Shown: positions 1 to 8,760 of the stretch, one piece after another | Layout: each line of letters opens with the position of its first letter | How positions within the stretch are numbered: position 1 is the first letter of the stretch | Program-made: the position numbers and the translations under genes | Origin: Chthoniobacterales bacterium | Lineage (GTDB): Bacteria; Verrucomicrobiota; Verrucomicrobiia; Chthoniobacterales; JACTMZ01 | Assembly (NCBI GenBank): GCA_018402585.1 | Contig: JAGYIO010000002.1 | Coordinates: 288,406 to 352,405, forward strand | Direction of reading: 5' to 3' | Length of the DNA stretch: 64,000 nt | Notes under the pieces: model-generated | What the model saw: the letters and a program-made list of their open reading frames with translations, nothing else | What the model was told of the DNA's origin: nothing | The model's database searches: none

Positions 1-139
1 GGTGATCGCCGCCCTGCGTATTTTTTCCGACTCGGTCGAAGAAGCCCTCGAAATCATGGAGAAGAACGACACAGCTTCTCTGCAAACCCTGCTCGTGCGC
101 GCCGCAGCGAACCGCGCCGAAATGTTATCCGTCCCGTAG
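1..139 (+). CDS. C-terminal fragment, probably prephenate dehydrogenase (TyrA)
   Basis: Only the last 45 codons are in the window; the codon frame begins at base 2 and ends with TAG at 137-139. The residues (VIAALRIFSDSVEEALEIME...) form an amphipathic helical tail ending in 'RAAANRAEML', the kind of all-helical C-terminus seen in TyrA-type prephenate/arogenate dehydrogenases. The gene is on the same strand as aroA, whose GTG start follows after 2 bases, so the two are almost certainly co-transcribed; a tyrA-aroA-cmk order would make sense for aromatic amino acid synthesis. The family call rests on context plus a weak tail match, so another protein is possible. Confidence 0.45.
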   Translation, partial: VIAALRIFSDSVEEALEIMEKNDTASLQTLLVRAAANRAEMLSVP

Positions 140-141
140 CC

Positions 142-1431
142 GTGGAAATCCGTGTTCATCGCGCGCCGCGCATCGAGGCGGATCTCCGGGTTCCGGGGGA
201 CAAGAGCATCTCCCACCGCTCCGCCCTGCTCGCTGCGCTTTCCGATGGAACCTGCCGGCTGCGTAACTTCCTCCGCGGCGAGGATTGCCTCGGCACCTTG
301 CGGGTCCTCCGCCAATTGGGTGTGGTCAGCGAAGAAGAATCCGATGGCACTTTTATGGTTCATGGTTGTGCCGGACGCTTCGTCGCCACGGAGTCCGACT
401 TGGATTGCGGAAATTCGGGAACAACCATGCGCCTGATGTCAGGTTTGCTCGCGGCCCAACCTTTTTCCTCGCGCCTGACCGGCGATGACTCGCTTTCCCG
501 CCGTCCCATGCGGCGCGTGATGGAACCCCTGGGCTTGATGGGCGCAAAGCTGCGCACCGAAGGGCGAGGGGACTGCCCGCCTCTGGTGATCGAAGGCAGC
601 GCAAGTCTCCAAGGGATCGAATACCGGCTCCCGGTGGCCAGCGCGCAGGTCAAGAGTTGCGTCCTTCTCGCCGGGCTCTTCGCCCGGGGGAAGACAACCG
701 TGGTTCAACCGGTCGCCACCCGCGACCATACCGAGCGTCTGCTCGAATACTTCGGTGTCCCGGTGGAACGGGAGGGCGAGCGTATTTCCGTCCTGGGGGG
801 ACATTTGCCCCAAGCGCGTGATTTTCAAGTGCCGGGGGACATTTCGAGTGCGGCTTTCTGGTTGGTGGCCGCCGCCGCACAGCCGGGCGCAAATATTGTG
901 GTTCGCGACGTCGGTCTGAACTCCACGCGAATCGGCCTGCTCGGCATTCTCCTCCGCATGGGTGCACGTTTGCGCGAGGAAGAGCACTCCAAAGGACCCG
1001 GCGAGCCCACCGGCAAAATCGAGATCGTGGGGGCACACTTGCGGGGAACAACCATCGGAGGCAAAGAAATCCCCAATGTGATCGATGAAATTCCGGTGCT
1101 TGCCGTGGCCGGAGCCCTCGCTTCCGGAACAACCACCATCCGCGACGCGGCTGAATTGCGCGTCAAGGAATCCGACCGTTTGGCCGTTGTCGCGCATCAC
1201 TTGTCCGCCATGGGTGCCGAGGTCACGGAGAACCCGGATGGTCTTGTCATCCACGGCGGCCGTCCTTTGCGTGGAGCGCGGCTGAACAGTCATGGCGATC
1301 ATCGCATTGCCATGGCCTTCGCCATCGCCGGTCTTTTTGCCCAAGGCGAGACGGTGATTGAGAATACGGAATGCGTGGAAACATCTTACCCGGGTTTCGC
1401 GGAACAATTGCGGCGCATGACCCATGAATAA
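142..1431 (+). CDS. aroA: 3-phosphoshikimate 1-carboxyvinyltransferase (EPSP synthase)
   Basis: Cytosolic enzyme of the shikimate pathway that joins phosphoenolpyruvate to shikimate-3-phosphate. The 429-residue length is normal. Visible signatures are the substrate-binding 'GDKSISHR' (Lys21), 'DCGNSGTTMRLM' at about 88-99, 'RDHTERLL' near 194, the catalytic 'DEIPVLAVA' (Asp315/Glu316), 'RVKESDRL' at 340-347 and 'SHGDHRIAMAFA' near the C-terminus. The start is GTG, 2 bases after the stop of the upstream fragment, and the 3' end overlaps cmk by 8 bases, so translation of the three genes is probably coupled. No anomaly seen. Confidence 0.97.
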   Translation: MEIRVHRAPRIEADLRVPGDKSISHRSALLAALSDGTCRLRNFLRGEDCLGTLRVLRQLGVVSEEESDGTFMVHGCAGRFVATESDLDCGNSGTTMRLMSGLLAAQPFSSRLTGDDSLSRRPMRRVMEPLGLMGAKLRTEGRGDCPPLVIEGSASLQGIEYRLPVASAQVKSCVLLAGLFARGKTTVVQPVATRDHTERLLEYFGVPVEREGERISVLGGHLPQARDFQVPGDISSAAFWLVAAAAQPGANIVVRDVGLNSTRIGLLGILLRMGARLREEEHSKGPGEPTGKIEIVGAHLRGTTIGGKEIPNVIDEIPVLAVAGALASGTTTIRDAAELRVKESDRLAVVAHHLSAMGAEVTENPDGLVIHGGRPLRGARLNSHGDHRIAMAFAIAGLFAQGETVIENTECVETSYPGFAEQLRRMTHE

Positions 1432-2146
1432 AGCCGATACTTCATCCTCCACGGTGGTCATTGCGATTGACGGCCCGGCTGCCTCCGGCAAAAGCACCGT
1501 GGCCCGCGTGCTTGCCGCCCGACTCGGTTACCGCTTCCTCAACTCCGGAGACCTTTACCGCGCGATCACTTGGAACTGCTTGAGCCAGGACGTCGACTGC
1601 TGCGACATCGGCGCGGTCGCCTCGGCGGTTGGTAACGCGCACGTCGACATTGCTTGCGACGGCACGGATTACTATCCCGTCGTGGACGGAACAGATACCC
1701 GGCCCCATTTACGCGCTGAACCAGTCAATGCCCATGTTTCACCGGTTTCCGTTGTTCCTGCTGTGCGCTACATCTTGTCTGCGGCAATCCGCGCCCACGC
1801 CCAAGGCCGTCAAACCGTAGTGGAGGGGCGCGACATTGGCTCGGCCGTCTTCCCCGAGACGCCCTACAAATTCTACATTGATGCCCCGGCGCAGGTGCGT
1901 CAGCGCCGGCGGCGCAACCAGGGCCAGACGGAGGAGATTGCCAAGCGTGACCTCATCGACTCGACCCGCACAACCGACCCGCTGACCATCGCGCCCGGCG
2001 CCACCGTGATCGACTCTTCCACTTTGGATGTTGCCGGTGTGGTCAACGCCATGCTGGAGAAGTTGCGCGAACAGGGATTAGTGGGTGGCATCGGCATCTT
2101 GCCGATGATGTCAGGAAGTCATCGGCAAGATGCCGAGACCGCTTAG
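1424..2146 (+). CDS. cmk: Cytidylate kinase
   Basis: Phosphorylates CMP and dCMP with ATP in the cytosol. The P-loop 'GPAASGKST' lies at 17-25, followed by 'FLNSGDLYRAITW' (substrate side), 'VEGRDIGSAVFP' and the LID-type arginine stretch 'RQRRRRNQ'. The ATG lies inside aroA (8-base overlap). At 240 residues it is slightly long for the family because the last 16 or so residues (from 'GGIGILPMMSG') are encoded by a dispersed inverted repeat (2091-2136) that runs in frame to the stop. The functional core is complete, so the tail is probably tolerated baggage. The plsC gene starts 2 bases downstream. Confidence 0.95.
   Translation: MNKADTSSSTVVIAIDGPAASGKSTVARVLAARLGYRFLNSGDLYRAITWNCLSQDVDCCDIGAVASAVGNAHVDIACDGTDYYPVVDGTDTRPHLRAEPVNAHVSPVSVVPAVRYILSAAIRAHAQGRQTVVEGRDIGSAVFPETPYKFYIDAPAQVRQRRRRNQGQTEEIAKRDLIDSTRTTDPLTIAPGATVIDSSTLDVAGVVNAMLEKLREQGLVGGIGILPMMSGSHRQDAETA
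2091..2136. repeat. Perfect inverted repeat forming the 3' end of cmk
   Basis: Arms of 18 bp (2091-2108 and 2119-2136, tcggcatcttgccgatga and its exact complement) are separated by a 10-bp loop. Each arm is itself a short palindrome around 'cggca...tgccg'. The element is coding: it supplies the C-terminal residues of Cmk. REP-like palindromes with a 'ggcatcttgcc' core are typical of dispersed repeat families in this kind of genome (inference). Confidence 0.85.
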
Positions 2147-2148
2147 GC

Positions 2149-2763
2149 ATGCAGCAACGAATGACATGCTGGTATTTGCTTGGCTACTCGCTGAGCAAGG
2201 CCATGGCCAAGACCTTCTTCCATTACCGTGTGGTCGGCGCGGAGAATATGATCGAAGAGGGCCCCTGCATTATCGCGGCCAACCATTGCAGTTACCTGGA
2301 CCCGCCGCTGGTCGGTGTCGCCTGCCAGCGCGCCATTCACTATCTGGCGAGGAAATCCCTGCTCGATATCCCGGTTCTGGGTCCGATTCTCCCGCAACTC
2401 AATGTCATCCCCGTCGACCAAAAGAACGCTGACCGGAGCGCCCTCATGGGTGCGATCCGCGTGGTGAGAAATGGTGGTGCCGTCCTTATTTTTCCGGAAG
2501 GAAGCAGAAGCCCGGACGGAAAGCTGCAACCGGCCCAGCCCGGCATAGGAATGATCGTGGCCAAGACCGGTGCCCCGGTGGTGCCGGTGCGCATCAGTGG
2601 ATCCTTTCAAGCTTTCCCCCGGGGAACGGCTACCCCACGCTTTGTCCCGGTTAAGGTCACTATTGGCGCACCTCTCTTTTTCGAAGGATCCGGCACCGAG
2701 GACCGCGCTCTTTACCAAAAAAGAAGCGATTGCATCATGACTGCAGTCGCTGCGCTGGAATGA
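2149..2763 (+). CDS. plsC: 1-acyl-sn-glycerol-3-phosphate acyltransferase (PlsC family)
   Basis: Membrane-associated enzyme that acylates lysophosphatidic acid in phospholipid synthesis. The acyltransferase HX4D box is 'NHCSYLD' (His46, Asp51) and the glycerophosphate-binding box is 'FPEGSRS' at about 115-121; 'GAPVVPVRISGS' is the usual third conserved block. The N-terminus carries a short hydrophobic segment. At 204 residues it is a compact family member. It starts 2 bases after cmk in the same operon. The actual acyl acceptor cannot be told from sequence. The 3' end is convergent with the pseudopilin gene, 15 bases apart. Confidence 0.92.
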   Translation: MQQRMTCWYLLGYSLSKAMAKTFFHYRVVGAENMIEEGPCIIAANHCSYLDPPLVGVACQRAIHYLARKSLLDIPVLGPILPQLNVIPVDQKNADRSALMGAIRVVRNGGAVLIFPEGSRSPDGKLQPAQPGIGMIVAKTGAPVVPVRISGSFQAFPRGTATPRFVPVKVTIGAPLFFEGSGTEDRALYQKRSDCIMTAVAALE

Positions 2764-2778
2764 AGGTGGTTTGGACGG

Positions 2779-3399
2779 TCAATCTGCAGCGGCTGCAAAG
2801 TCGCCGATGACATTGGTGAATGTGCTGCCCACTTGTCGAGCCTGTAAGACCGATCCGTCGCCACCCTTGCGAAAGACAATAAATCCCTTTTCGCCGTAGG
2901 GCAGTGAGTTAGCGCTGAGAGTCTCGCCTCCGGAGGAGGAATTGGTAAAGTTGGACGAACTGAAGAGTACGGTTGTATTGTTGTTGGTTTCAGCCACTTG
3001 GTAGAGGACCACAGCCCGTCCATCGTTGACCCCGGGCGCGAGTGAACTGAGGGTGGCCGTGGGCGGGACAGTAATACCGGGGGCACTGAGAAGTTTCGCC
3101 ATGTCGTTTGTTTTCAGGTAGCCTGGGACCGCGTTGGTGATCCACCCGGCCCAGGTTTTGTTCGGCATGTCGCCGGGCCACCCGACATTGGTGTCACCCG
3201 TGGTTGTGGCGTCCATGGACATGGTGTAAGCAATCTGATGAAGCTGCTTCATGTTGCTCAAGGTCTGGGTCATTTGTCCTCGGGAGAGGGCTCCGGTCAC
3301 GGCCGGAATGGCGAGGGAGGCCAAAATGGCAATGATCGAGATGACGACCAACAATTCAATGAGGGTGAAGGCCTGGAGGGGGCGGCGGTTTGATTTCAT
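2779..3399 (-). CDS. Type II secretion/type IV pseudopilin-like protein
   Basis: 206 residues beginning with a prepilin leader: 'PLQAFTLIELLVVISIIA', i.e. a short basic leader, the processing site before Phe11 (Ala rather than the usual Gly at -1), Glu at +5 and a hydrophobic helix of about 20 residues. This would be cleaved by a prepilin peptidase and assembled at the inner membrane. The globular part has no family I recognise; it resembles PulG-like major pseudopilins that are abundant in PVC bacteria. It lies 33 bp downstream of glgB on the same strand but has no functional link to it that I can see. The pilT genes lie upstream on the same strand. Confidence 0.85.
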   Translation of the reverse strand: MKSNRRPLQAFTLIELLVVISIIAILASLAIPAVTGALSRGQMTQTLSNMKQLHQIAYTMSMDATTTGDTNVGWPGDMPNKTWAGWITNAVPGYLKTNDMAKLLSAPGITVPPTATLSSLAPGVNDGRAVVLYQVAETNNNTTVLFSSSNFTNSSSGGETLSANSLPYGEKGFIVFRKGGDGSVLQARQVGSTFTNVIGDFAAAAD

Positions 3400-3432
3400 A
3401 AATGAGGTGAGGTGACTCTTTAAACTAAATCA

Positions 3433-5628
3433 CTAATCGGCCACAAAGGCAAGCAAAGCAAGCGGCGGCAATTCGATTTGCATGGAGTGGTCACGGCCTT
3501 GCCAGGGGGCGGGTTCAGAGTGGAGTCCACCTGGGTTGCCGCCAGCGCTGCCGCCGTAGGTTTCGGCGTCAGTATTGAGGATTTCGCGGTAATGGCCCGC
3601 TTCGGGCACCCCGATGCGGTACGCGGTTCGGACCACCGGAGTGGCATTCAGGGCGAAGACCAGGCTCTGGCCACCGGCTGACTTGCGCAGGAAGGCGACG
3701 ACGCTCTTCTCGGAATCGTGGAAGTCGATCCACTCGAAGCCGTGGTTGGTGTCGTCCAATTCGTAAAAAGCGGGGAACTCTTGGTAAATGTGATTGAGAT
3801 GTTGGACCAGTCGGCTGAGGCCGGCGTGGAGGGGGAACTGCTTGAGGTGCCAGTCGAGGCTTTGGTTGTAACGCCACTCCTCCCATTGGCCGAACTCGCC
3901 GCCTTGAAAAAGAAGTTTTTTGCCGGGGTGCGCCCACATCAGCGCGTAGAACATGCGCAGATTGGCGAACTTTTGCCACATGTCTCCCGGCATTTTGCCA
4001 AGCAGGGCGCCTTTTCCATGCACGACTTCGTCGTGGCTGAGCACGAGGATGAAATGCTCGTGGAAAGCGTAGAGCAACGAGAAAGTGATGCTGCCCTGGT
4101 GGTAGCGCCGGTAGAGCGGATCCAAGCTCATGTAGTTGAGGAAGTCGTGCATCCATCCCATGTTCCACTTGAAGCCGAAACCAAGACCACCGAGGTAAGT
4201 CGGGCGCGAGACACCGGGCCAGGCCGTTGATTCCTCGGCAATGGTCATGATCCCGGGGAAGCGCTCGTAACTGACCTCGTTGAAGCGCTTGAGAAAATAG
4301 ATCGCCTCGAGGTTTTCGCGGCCGCCGAAGCAATTCGGCACCCACCCGCCGCCTTCGCGCGAGTAGTCGAGGTAGAGCATCGAGGCCACCGCATCCACCC
4401 GCAGCCCATCGATATGATATTGGTCGAACCAGAAAAGCGCGTTTGCGATAAGGAAATTCCGCACCTCGTTGCGTCCGTAGTTGAAAATATACGTCCCCCA
4501 ATCACGATGCTCCCCCTGCCGCGGATCGGCGTGTTCGTAAAGGTGCGTGCCGTCAAATCTGGCCAACCCGTGCGCGTCCTTCGGGAAGTGAGCCGGCACC
4601 CAGTCGAGAATGACGCCGATCCCCGCCCGGTGGCATTGGTCAATGAAGTGGCGGAATTCATCCGGATTGCCGAATCTGCTGGTCGGCGCGTAATAGCCCG
4701 CCACTTGATAGCCCCAGGAACCGTCGTAAGGATGTTCGGCCACCGGCATCAACTCGATGTGGGTGAAGCCCATCTCCAGAGCGTAGGGAATGAGCCGTTG
4801 GGAGAGTTCGAGGTAGCTGAGGGGACGGTTTTCCTCCTCCGCCACGCGCTGCCAGGACGCGAGGTGCACCTCGTAGATGCTGATCGGCTTTTTGGACCAC
4901 TCTTGACTGGCGCGATACTTCATCCAGCTTTGGTCCGACCAGGCGAATCGCCCGAGGTCGTAGACGATCGACGCGGTTTGCAGTCCGTGCTGACCGTAGA
5001 AAGCGAACGGGTCGCTCTTTAGGCAGATCTCCCCCTGGTATCCCTTGACCTCGAATTTGTAATGGGTGCCCTCTTTGCTTCCCGGCAGAAAAATTTCCCA
5101 GACACCACTGCCGAGCAGCTTGCGCATGGGGTGTACACGGCCGTCCCAGTTGTTGAAATCGCCGACCACGCTGACCCGTTGCGCATTGGGTGCCCAGACG
5201 CAGAAGACCGTGCCTTCCACGCCGTCCACCTGGGTCAAATGCGCGCCGAATTTCCGGTAGAGATCCCAGTGGTTGCCCTCGGCATGCAGGTAGAGGTCCG
5301 TATCGCCAAGAAGGCGGCCGAAGGAATACGGGTCGCTCGTTTCCCACTCCTTGCCGTCGCGACCCTTCAGGCGCAAGTTGTAAGAAAACGCCGCCGTGCC
5401 TTTGGGGAGGACCGCTTCGAAAAATCCCTCCGGATGCATTTTTACTGCCTCGAACCTGCGCTCCTGATTGCCGGCGTCGACCACCGTAACCGAGGTCGCG
5501 TCGGGCCGGAAGACGCGCACCGCGAGAAAGTCACCGCTGCGCTGCATGCCGAGGGTGTGGAACGGGTCGGCGTGGCGCGCTTCGAGCAAAGCGGCCAGCT
5601 CTTCGGGCGGAACAGTGGACTTGGGCAT
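3433..5628 (-). CDS. glgB: 1,4-alpha-glucan branching enzyme (GH13)
   Basis: Introduces alpha-1,6 branches during glycogen synthesis in the cytosol. The 731 residues contain an N-terminal module (about 1-110), a CBM48 module around 130-215 ('VWAPNAQRVSVVGDFNNW'), the GH13 barrel and a C-terminal beta domain. Catalytic residues are in place: nucleophile Asp412 in 'DGLRVDAVASML', acid/base Glu465 in 'IAEESTAWPGV' and Asp533 in 'LSHDEVVHGKG'. Length matches the full-length E. coli type. No other glycogen gene is adjacent. Start ATG at 5628 is the first good one; no strong ribosome-binding site stands out. Confidence 0.97.
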   Translation of the reverse strand: MPKSTVPPEELAALLEARHADPFHTLGMQRSGDFLAVRVFRPDATSVTVVDAGNQERRFEAVKMHPEGFFEAVLPKGTAAFSYNLRLKGRDGKEWETSDPYSFGRLLGDTDLYLHAEGNHWDLYRKFGAHLTQVDGVEGTVFCVWAPNAQRVSVVGDFNNWDGRVHPMRKLLGSGVWEIFLPGSKEGTHYKFEVKGYQGEICLKSDPFAFYGQHGLQTASIVYDLGRFAWSDQSWMKYRASQEWSKKPISIYEVHLASWQRVAEEENRPLSYLELSQRLIPYALEMGFTHIELMPVAEHPYDGSWGYQVAGYYAPTSRFGNPDEFRHFIDQCHRAGIGVILDWVPAHFPKDAHGLARFDGTHLYEHADPRQGEHRDWGTYIFNYGRNEVRNFLIANALFWFDQYHIDGLRVDAVASMLYLDYSREGGGWVPNCFGGRENLEAIYFLKRFNEVSYERFPGIMTIAEESTAWPGVSRPTYLGGLGFGFKWNMGWMHDFLNYMSLDPLYRRYHQGSITFSLLYAFHEHFILVLSHDEVVHGKGALLGKMPGDMWQKFANLRMFYALMWAHPGKKLLFQGGEFGQWEEWRYNQSLDWHLKQFPLHAGLSRLVQHLNHIYQEFPAFYELDDTNHGFEWIDFHDSEKSVVAFLRKSAGGQSLVFALNATPVVRTAYRIGVPEAGHYREILNTDAETYGGSAGGNPGGLHSEPAPWQGRDHSMQIELPPLALLAFVAD

Positions 5629-5764
5629 AGGGAAGCGTCGTCGCTCACGCCGCTACCTGGCCATGCTTATCGGGCTGATCCATCTGCCGCAAGGGCCGTT
5701 GTGGCGGAATGATGCGTTGGTCCGTAGTCCAAAGACAGGGCTTGCTGACCTGCCGGAACCCAAA

Positions 5765-6862
5765 TTAGCCCGCCCCGCCCGCGGAGTTGGCGAGGGCCGC
5801 TTCGTCGTCGGGGAGGAATGGCTTGAAGCGGTTTTTGTCGATTGCCTTCATAAACGCTTCATGCGGCGAGACGTGGCCCTGTTGCAATTGGGCCCAGATG
5901 GCATCGTCCATGAATTGCATACCCTGCGCCTTGCCACCGACGATGGCGTCCTGCAGCTTTTGCGTGGCGCCCTCGCGGATGATGGCGGCCACCGCACTGT
6001 TGACCACGAGGATTTCGTTCACCGCGATACGGCCGCTGCCGTCCTGACGTTTGAGCAGGAGCTGCGCGACCACCCCGCGCAAGGATGCGGCCAGCATGGT
6101 GCGGACCTGCGATTGTTGGTCGGAGGGAAAGACATCGATCATGCGATCGACCGTCTTGCGGGCATTATTCGTGTGCAGGGTTCCGAAGACGAGCAAACCG
6201 GTTTCCGCGGCAGTCAAGGCGAGGGAGATTGTCTCGAGGTCGCGCATCTCGCCGACCAGCACGATGTCGGAGTCCTCGCGCAGGGCCGCTTTCAATCCCG
6301 CGGGGAAATCGATCGAGTGTTCGGGAACCTCGCGCTGGGTGATGATGCTGTTTTTGTTCGAGTGGACGAACTCGATCGGTTCTTCGACGGTTACAATGTG
6401 GCGGGAGAAGTTCGTGTTGATGTAGTCCATCAAGGCGGCCAGCGTGGTACTTTTCCCGGAGCCGGTCGGGCCGGTGACCAGCACCAGGCCGCCGCGCAGG
6501 TGGCCGAATTCTTTGATCACCGGGGGCAGGGCGAGATCCTCGAGGGTGGCAATGCGCGTGGGGATCAGACGGAAGACCGCACCGAGGCCGTGCACCTGCT
6601 TGAAATAGTTGCAGCGGAAACGGCTGTCCTCGTTCATCTCATAGGCAAAGTCGAGGTCACCCTTGTCCTGGAAACGTTCCCAATTTCTCGGCGTGCAGAT
6701 CTCGCTCAGCATGTAGTTCATTTCTTCCGCGGTGAGGGTTTCCTCGCGGATCGGGATAACGTCCCCATGCCGGCGGATTTTCGGCGGCTGTCCTTCGGCC
6801 AAGTGCAAATCGGACGCCCCGGCGTTGATCAGAACCTCAAATAATTGGTCGATGAGAGCCAT
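5765..6862 (-). CDS. pilT: Type IV pilus retraction ATPase PilT
   Basis: Cytoplasmic hexameric ATPase that powers pilus retraction, twitching and DNA uptake. Of 365 residues, the N-terminal PAS-like domain has 'GASDLHLAEGQPP', Walker A is 'GPTGSGKST' (131-139), the Asp box is around 'VTVEEPIEF', Walker B is 'DIVLVGEMRDLET' (199-211), the His box is 'LVFGTLHTNNA' and the retraction-specific 'AIIREG' motif is present. It is 4 bases downstream of a second PilT-like gene, so the two form a tandem pair as in pilT-pilU systems. Confidence 0.93.
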   Translation of the reverse strand: MALIDQLFEVLINAGASDLHLAEGQPPKIRRHGDVIPIREETLTAEEMNYMLSEICTPRNWERFQDKGDLDFAYEMNEDSRFRCNYFKQVHGLGAVFRLIPTRIATLEDLALPPVIKEFGHLRGGLVLVTGPTGSGKSTTLAALMDYINTNFSRHIVTVEEPIEFVHSNKNSIITQREVPEHSIDFPAGLKAALREDSDIVLVGEMRDLETISLALTAAETGLLVFGTLHTNNARKTVDRMIDVFPSDQQSQVRTMLAASLRGVVAQLLLKRQDGSGRIAVNEILVVNSAVAAIIREGATQKLQDAIVGGKAQGMQFMDDAIWAQLQQGHVSPHEAFMKAIDKNRFKPFLPDDEAALANSAGGAG

Positions 6863-6866
6863 AAGG

Positions 6867-7997
6867 TCAAAGCAGGCCGCAGATTTTTTTCATCACTTGT
6901 TTGTCCTCCGATCGCGAGACGGCCTCGTCGGCCGTGATTGCTCCCGCCTGGTAAAGCGAAGCCAGCGAGTCGTCCATGAGCTGCATGCCCAGCTTCTTCC
7001 CGGTTTGGATGATGCCGGGGAGCATAAAAGTTTTCGCCTCGCGGATGACGTTGGCCACCGCGGGGGTGTTCATCAGAATTTCGATGGCCAGTGCGCGACC
7101 CGCCCCATCCGCGCGGGGCACAAGTTGCTGCGAGACGATCCCGCGCAGTGATTCGCTGACCATGATGCGGATTTGTTCGCGCTGGTCGACCGGGAAGACG
7201 TCGAGCAGACGGTCGAGCGTGCGGGCGGCATTGGCGGTGTGAAGTGTGCCGAGCACCAAGTGACCGGTTTCGGATGCAGTGATGGCGAGCGAAATTGTTT
7301 CCAGGTCGCGCATCTCACCCACCATGATAACATCAGGATCTTCCCGTAGGGCGCCGCGCAGCGCTGCTCCGAAGGATTCGGTGTGGGTGTGCACCTCCCG
7401 CTGGTTTACCTGGCAACCTTGCGGAGTGAAGAGGTATTCGATCGGGTCCTCCAAAGTGATGATGTGTTCATGGCGGGTGCGGTTCACTTCTTCGACCAGC
7501 GCGGCCAAAGTCGTGCTTTTGCCGCTGCCGACCGAGCCGGTAACCAGGACAAGACCGTTTTGGTATTGGGTCAACATCTTGAGCTGCGGCGGCAAATTGA
7601 GTTCGTCCATCGTCCGCACGTTGGTCTGGATGATGCGGAAGACGAGGTCGTAGCCGAGGCGGTGGCGCACCACGCTGGTGCGGTAACGTCCCGCTTCGTT
7701 GGTGTAGGCAAAGTCAACGTCACCACGTTCCCGAAGAAGCATCTTCTGCGCGTCGTTGAGGAAGCCCATGGCCAGCTGTTCGGTGTCGGCGGCGCAGAGG
7801 TTGTCCGCCTGCAGCCAGATCGGCTCGAGCGTACCGAAGCGGCGCCAGGTCGGCGGGATGTTCACGCTGAGATGGATATCCGAGGCCCCCGACTCCTTGC
7901 CGATGGACAAATATTGGTCGACATGCCCCAGGGCGTGCACGGTGGACGGATTTTCCTCGATGATTTCGACGGTCGTGGTGGCGGGGGAATCGGACAC
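6867..7997 (-). CDS. Second PilT/PilU-family ATPase
   Basis: 376 residues, paralogous to the neighbouring PilT. It has 'GASDIHLSVNIPP', a Walker A of 'GSVGSGKST' (about 154-162, with Ser-Val where PilT has Pro-Thr), 'ITLEDPIEYLF', Walker B 'VIMVGEMRDLET' and 'LVLGTLHTANAARTLDR'. The C-terminus keeps a 'NVIREAKTFML' motif comparable to the PilT AIREG box. It could be PilU-like (accessory retraction) or a lineage-specific PilT. It begins 15 bases after the YqjK-like gene, suggesting one transcript from about 9060 down to 5765. Confidence 0.88.
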   Translation of the reverse strand: MSDSPATTTVEIIEENPSTVHALGHVDQYLSIGKESGASDIHLSVNIPPTWRRFGTLEPIWLQADNLCAADTEQLAMGFLNDAQKMLLRERGDVDFAYTNEAGRYRTSVVRHRLGYDLVFRIIQTNVRTMDELNLPPQLKMLTQYQNGLVLVTGSVGSGKSTTLAALVEEVNRTRHEHIITLEDPIEYLFTPQGCQVNQREVHTHTESFGAALRGALREDPDVIMVGEMRDLETISLAITASETGHLVLGTLHTANAARTLDRLLDVFPVDQREQIRIMVSESLRGIVSQQLVPRADGAGRALAIEILMNTPAVANVIREAKTFMLPGIIQTGKKLGMQLMDDSLASLYQAGAITADEAVSRSEDKQVMKKICGLL

Positions 7998-8012
7998 GGC
8001 GGGCGGATAACT

Positions 8013-8348
8013 TTACGGCTTGCGACCCGAGCGCAAACTCAAAAAAAGAGGGACCAGCTGGCTGGCGAGGGCAGGAAGAAGTTTGAGCAGGGTGGGAACC
8101 CAGAAGACGGCGCCGGCACTTGGCGTAACTCCGGCTTCGCCCACCCGGCCCCGGGGGCGCACCGGCCGGAGGAGACGGGCCACGGCAAAACCCGCCACGG
8201 AGGCCCCGGGCAGCCACCATTTCCAGTCCCGCGACACCTCGTTGCGGAGGTGATTGAGGGGGTTGGCCGCTTCAGCCAGGTTATGAATTTTGGCCTGCAA
8301 CTCCGCTCCGGCAGCAGCTAACTCGCGTAGGTAAGCTTCCCGGTTCAT
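8013..8348 (-). CDS. Small YqjK-like membrane-associated protein
   Basis: 111 residues starting at 'MNREAYLRELAAAG'. I chose this ATG because it overlaps the upstream gene's stop by 4 bases (ATGA) and longer versions begin with arginine-rich out-of-frame sequence. A helical N-terminus is followed by two moderately hydrophobic stretches (about 46-60 and 80-104) and a basic tail. By position it corresponds to YqjK in the enterobacterial yqjD-yqjE-yqjK cluster; sequence resemblance is weak, so the call is mainly from context. The function of that cluster is stress-related membrane or ribosome association, not firmly known. Confidence 0.6.
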   Translation of the reverse strand: MNREAYLRELAAAGAELQAKIHNLAEAANPLNHLRNEVSRDWKWWLPGASVAGFAVARLLRPVRPRGRVGEAGVTPSAGAVFWVPTLLKLLPALASQLVPLFLSLRSGRKP

Positions 8349-8749
8349 GAAAGTTTTTGCACCTCGCGACGCAAGGCCTCGCGGGTGTCTGGAAAGAGCG
8401 GTTGGGATGCGCGTCCGCGCAAAGCAAGGAAAAGCAGAGCAGCCATCACGGCATGCAGCGCGCAGAGCACCAAGAGGGCGGTGACCCACCCGCCGCCGAA
8501 CGAACTGACCGCCAGAATGGTCAGCCCGAGGAGCAAAAATAGATAAGCGAGGACGGATGCCACGACGAGCGCCACGCCGAGCAAGCCGAGAAGAAGGGCG
8601 TGCCCTCCGCACGCGCGCAGTTCAAGCCCGAATAGACCCGTGAGGGCTTGCACATAACGGACCAGCGCCGCGCCGAAACCGCCGGCTGCGGCCTGCAGCC
8701 CGGCTGATTCCGGCGAACCGGTCGATTCCGCGCCGGATGGTGGATTCAT
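8345..8749 (-). CDS. YqjE-like phage-holin-family membrane protein
   Basis: 134 residues from 'MNPPSGAESTGSPES'. A poorly structured, small-residue N-terminus is followed by an amphipathic segment ('YVQALTGLFGLELRACGG') and two strong transmembrane helices at about 52-80 and 88-112, then a charged tail. This is the layout of the putative actinobacterial holin-X/YqjE family (PF07332). It overlaps the next gene by 4 bases and sits 11 bases after the DUF883 gene, the same order as yqjD-yqjE-yqjK. Inner membrane protein; no enzymatic motif. Confidence 0.75.
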   Translation of the reverse strand: MNPPSGAESTGSPESAGLQAAAGGFGAALVRYVQALTGLFGLELRACGGHALLLGLLGVALVVASVLAYLFLLLGLTILAVSSFGGGWVTALLVLCALHAVMAALLFLALRGRASQPLFPDTREALRREVQKLS

Positions 8750-8760
8750 GCGCCGCGTGA

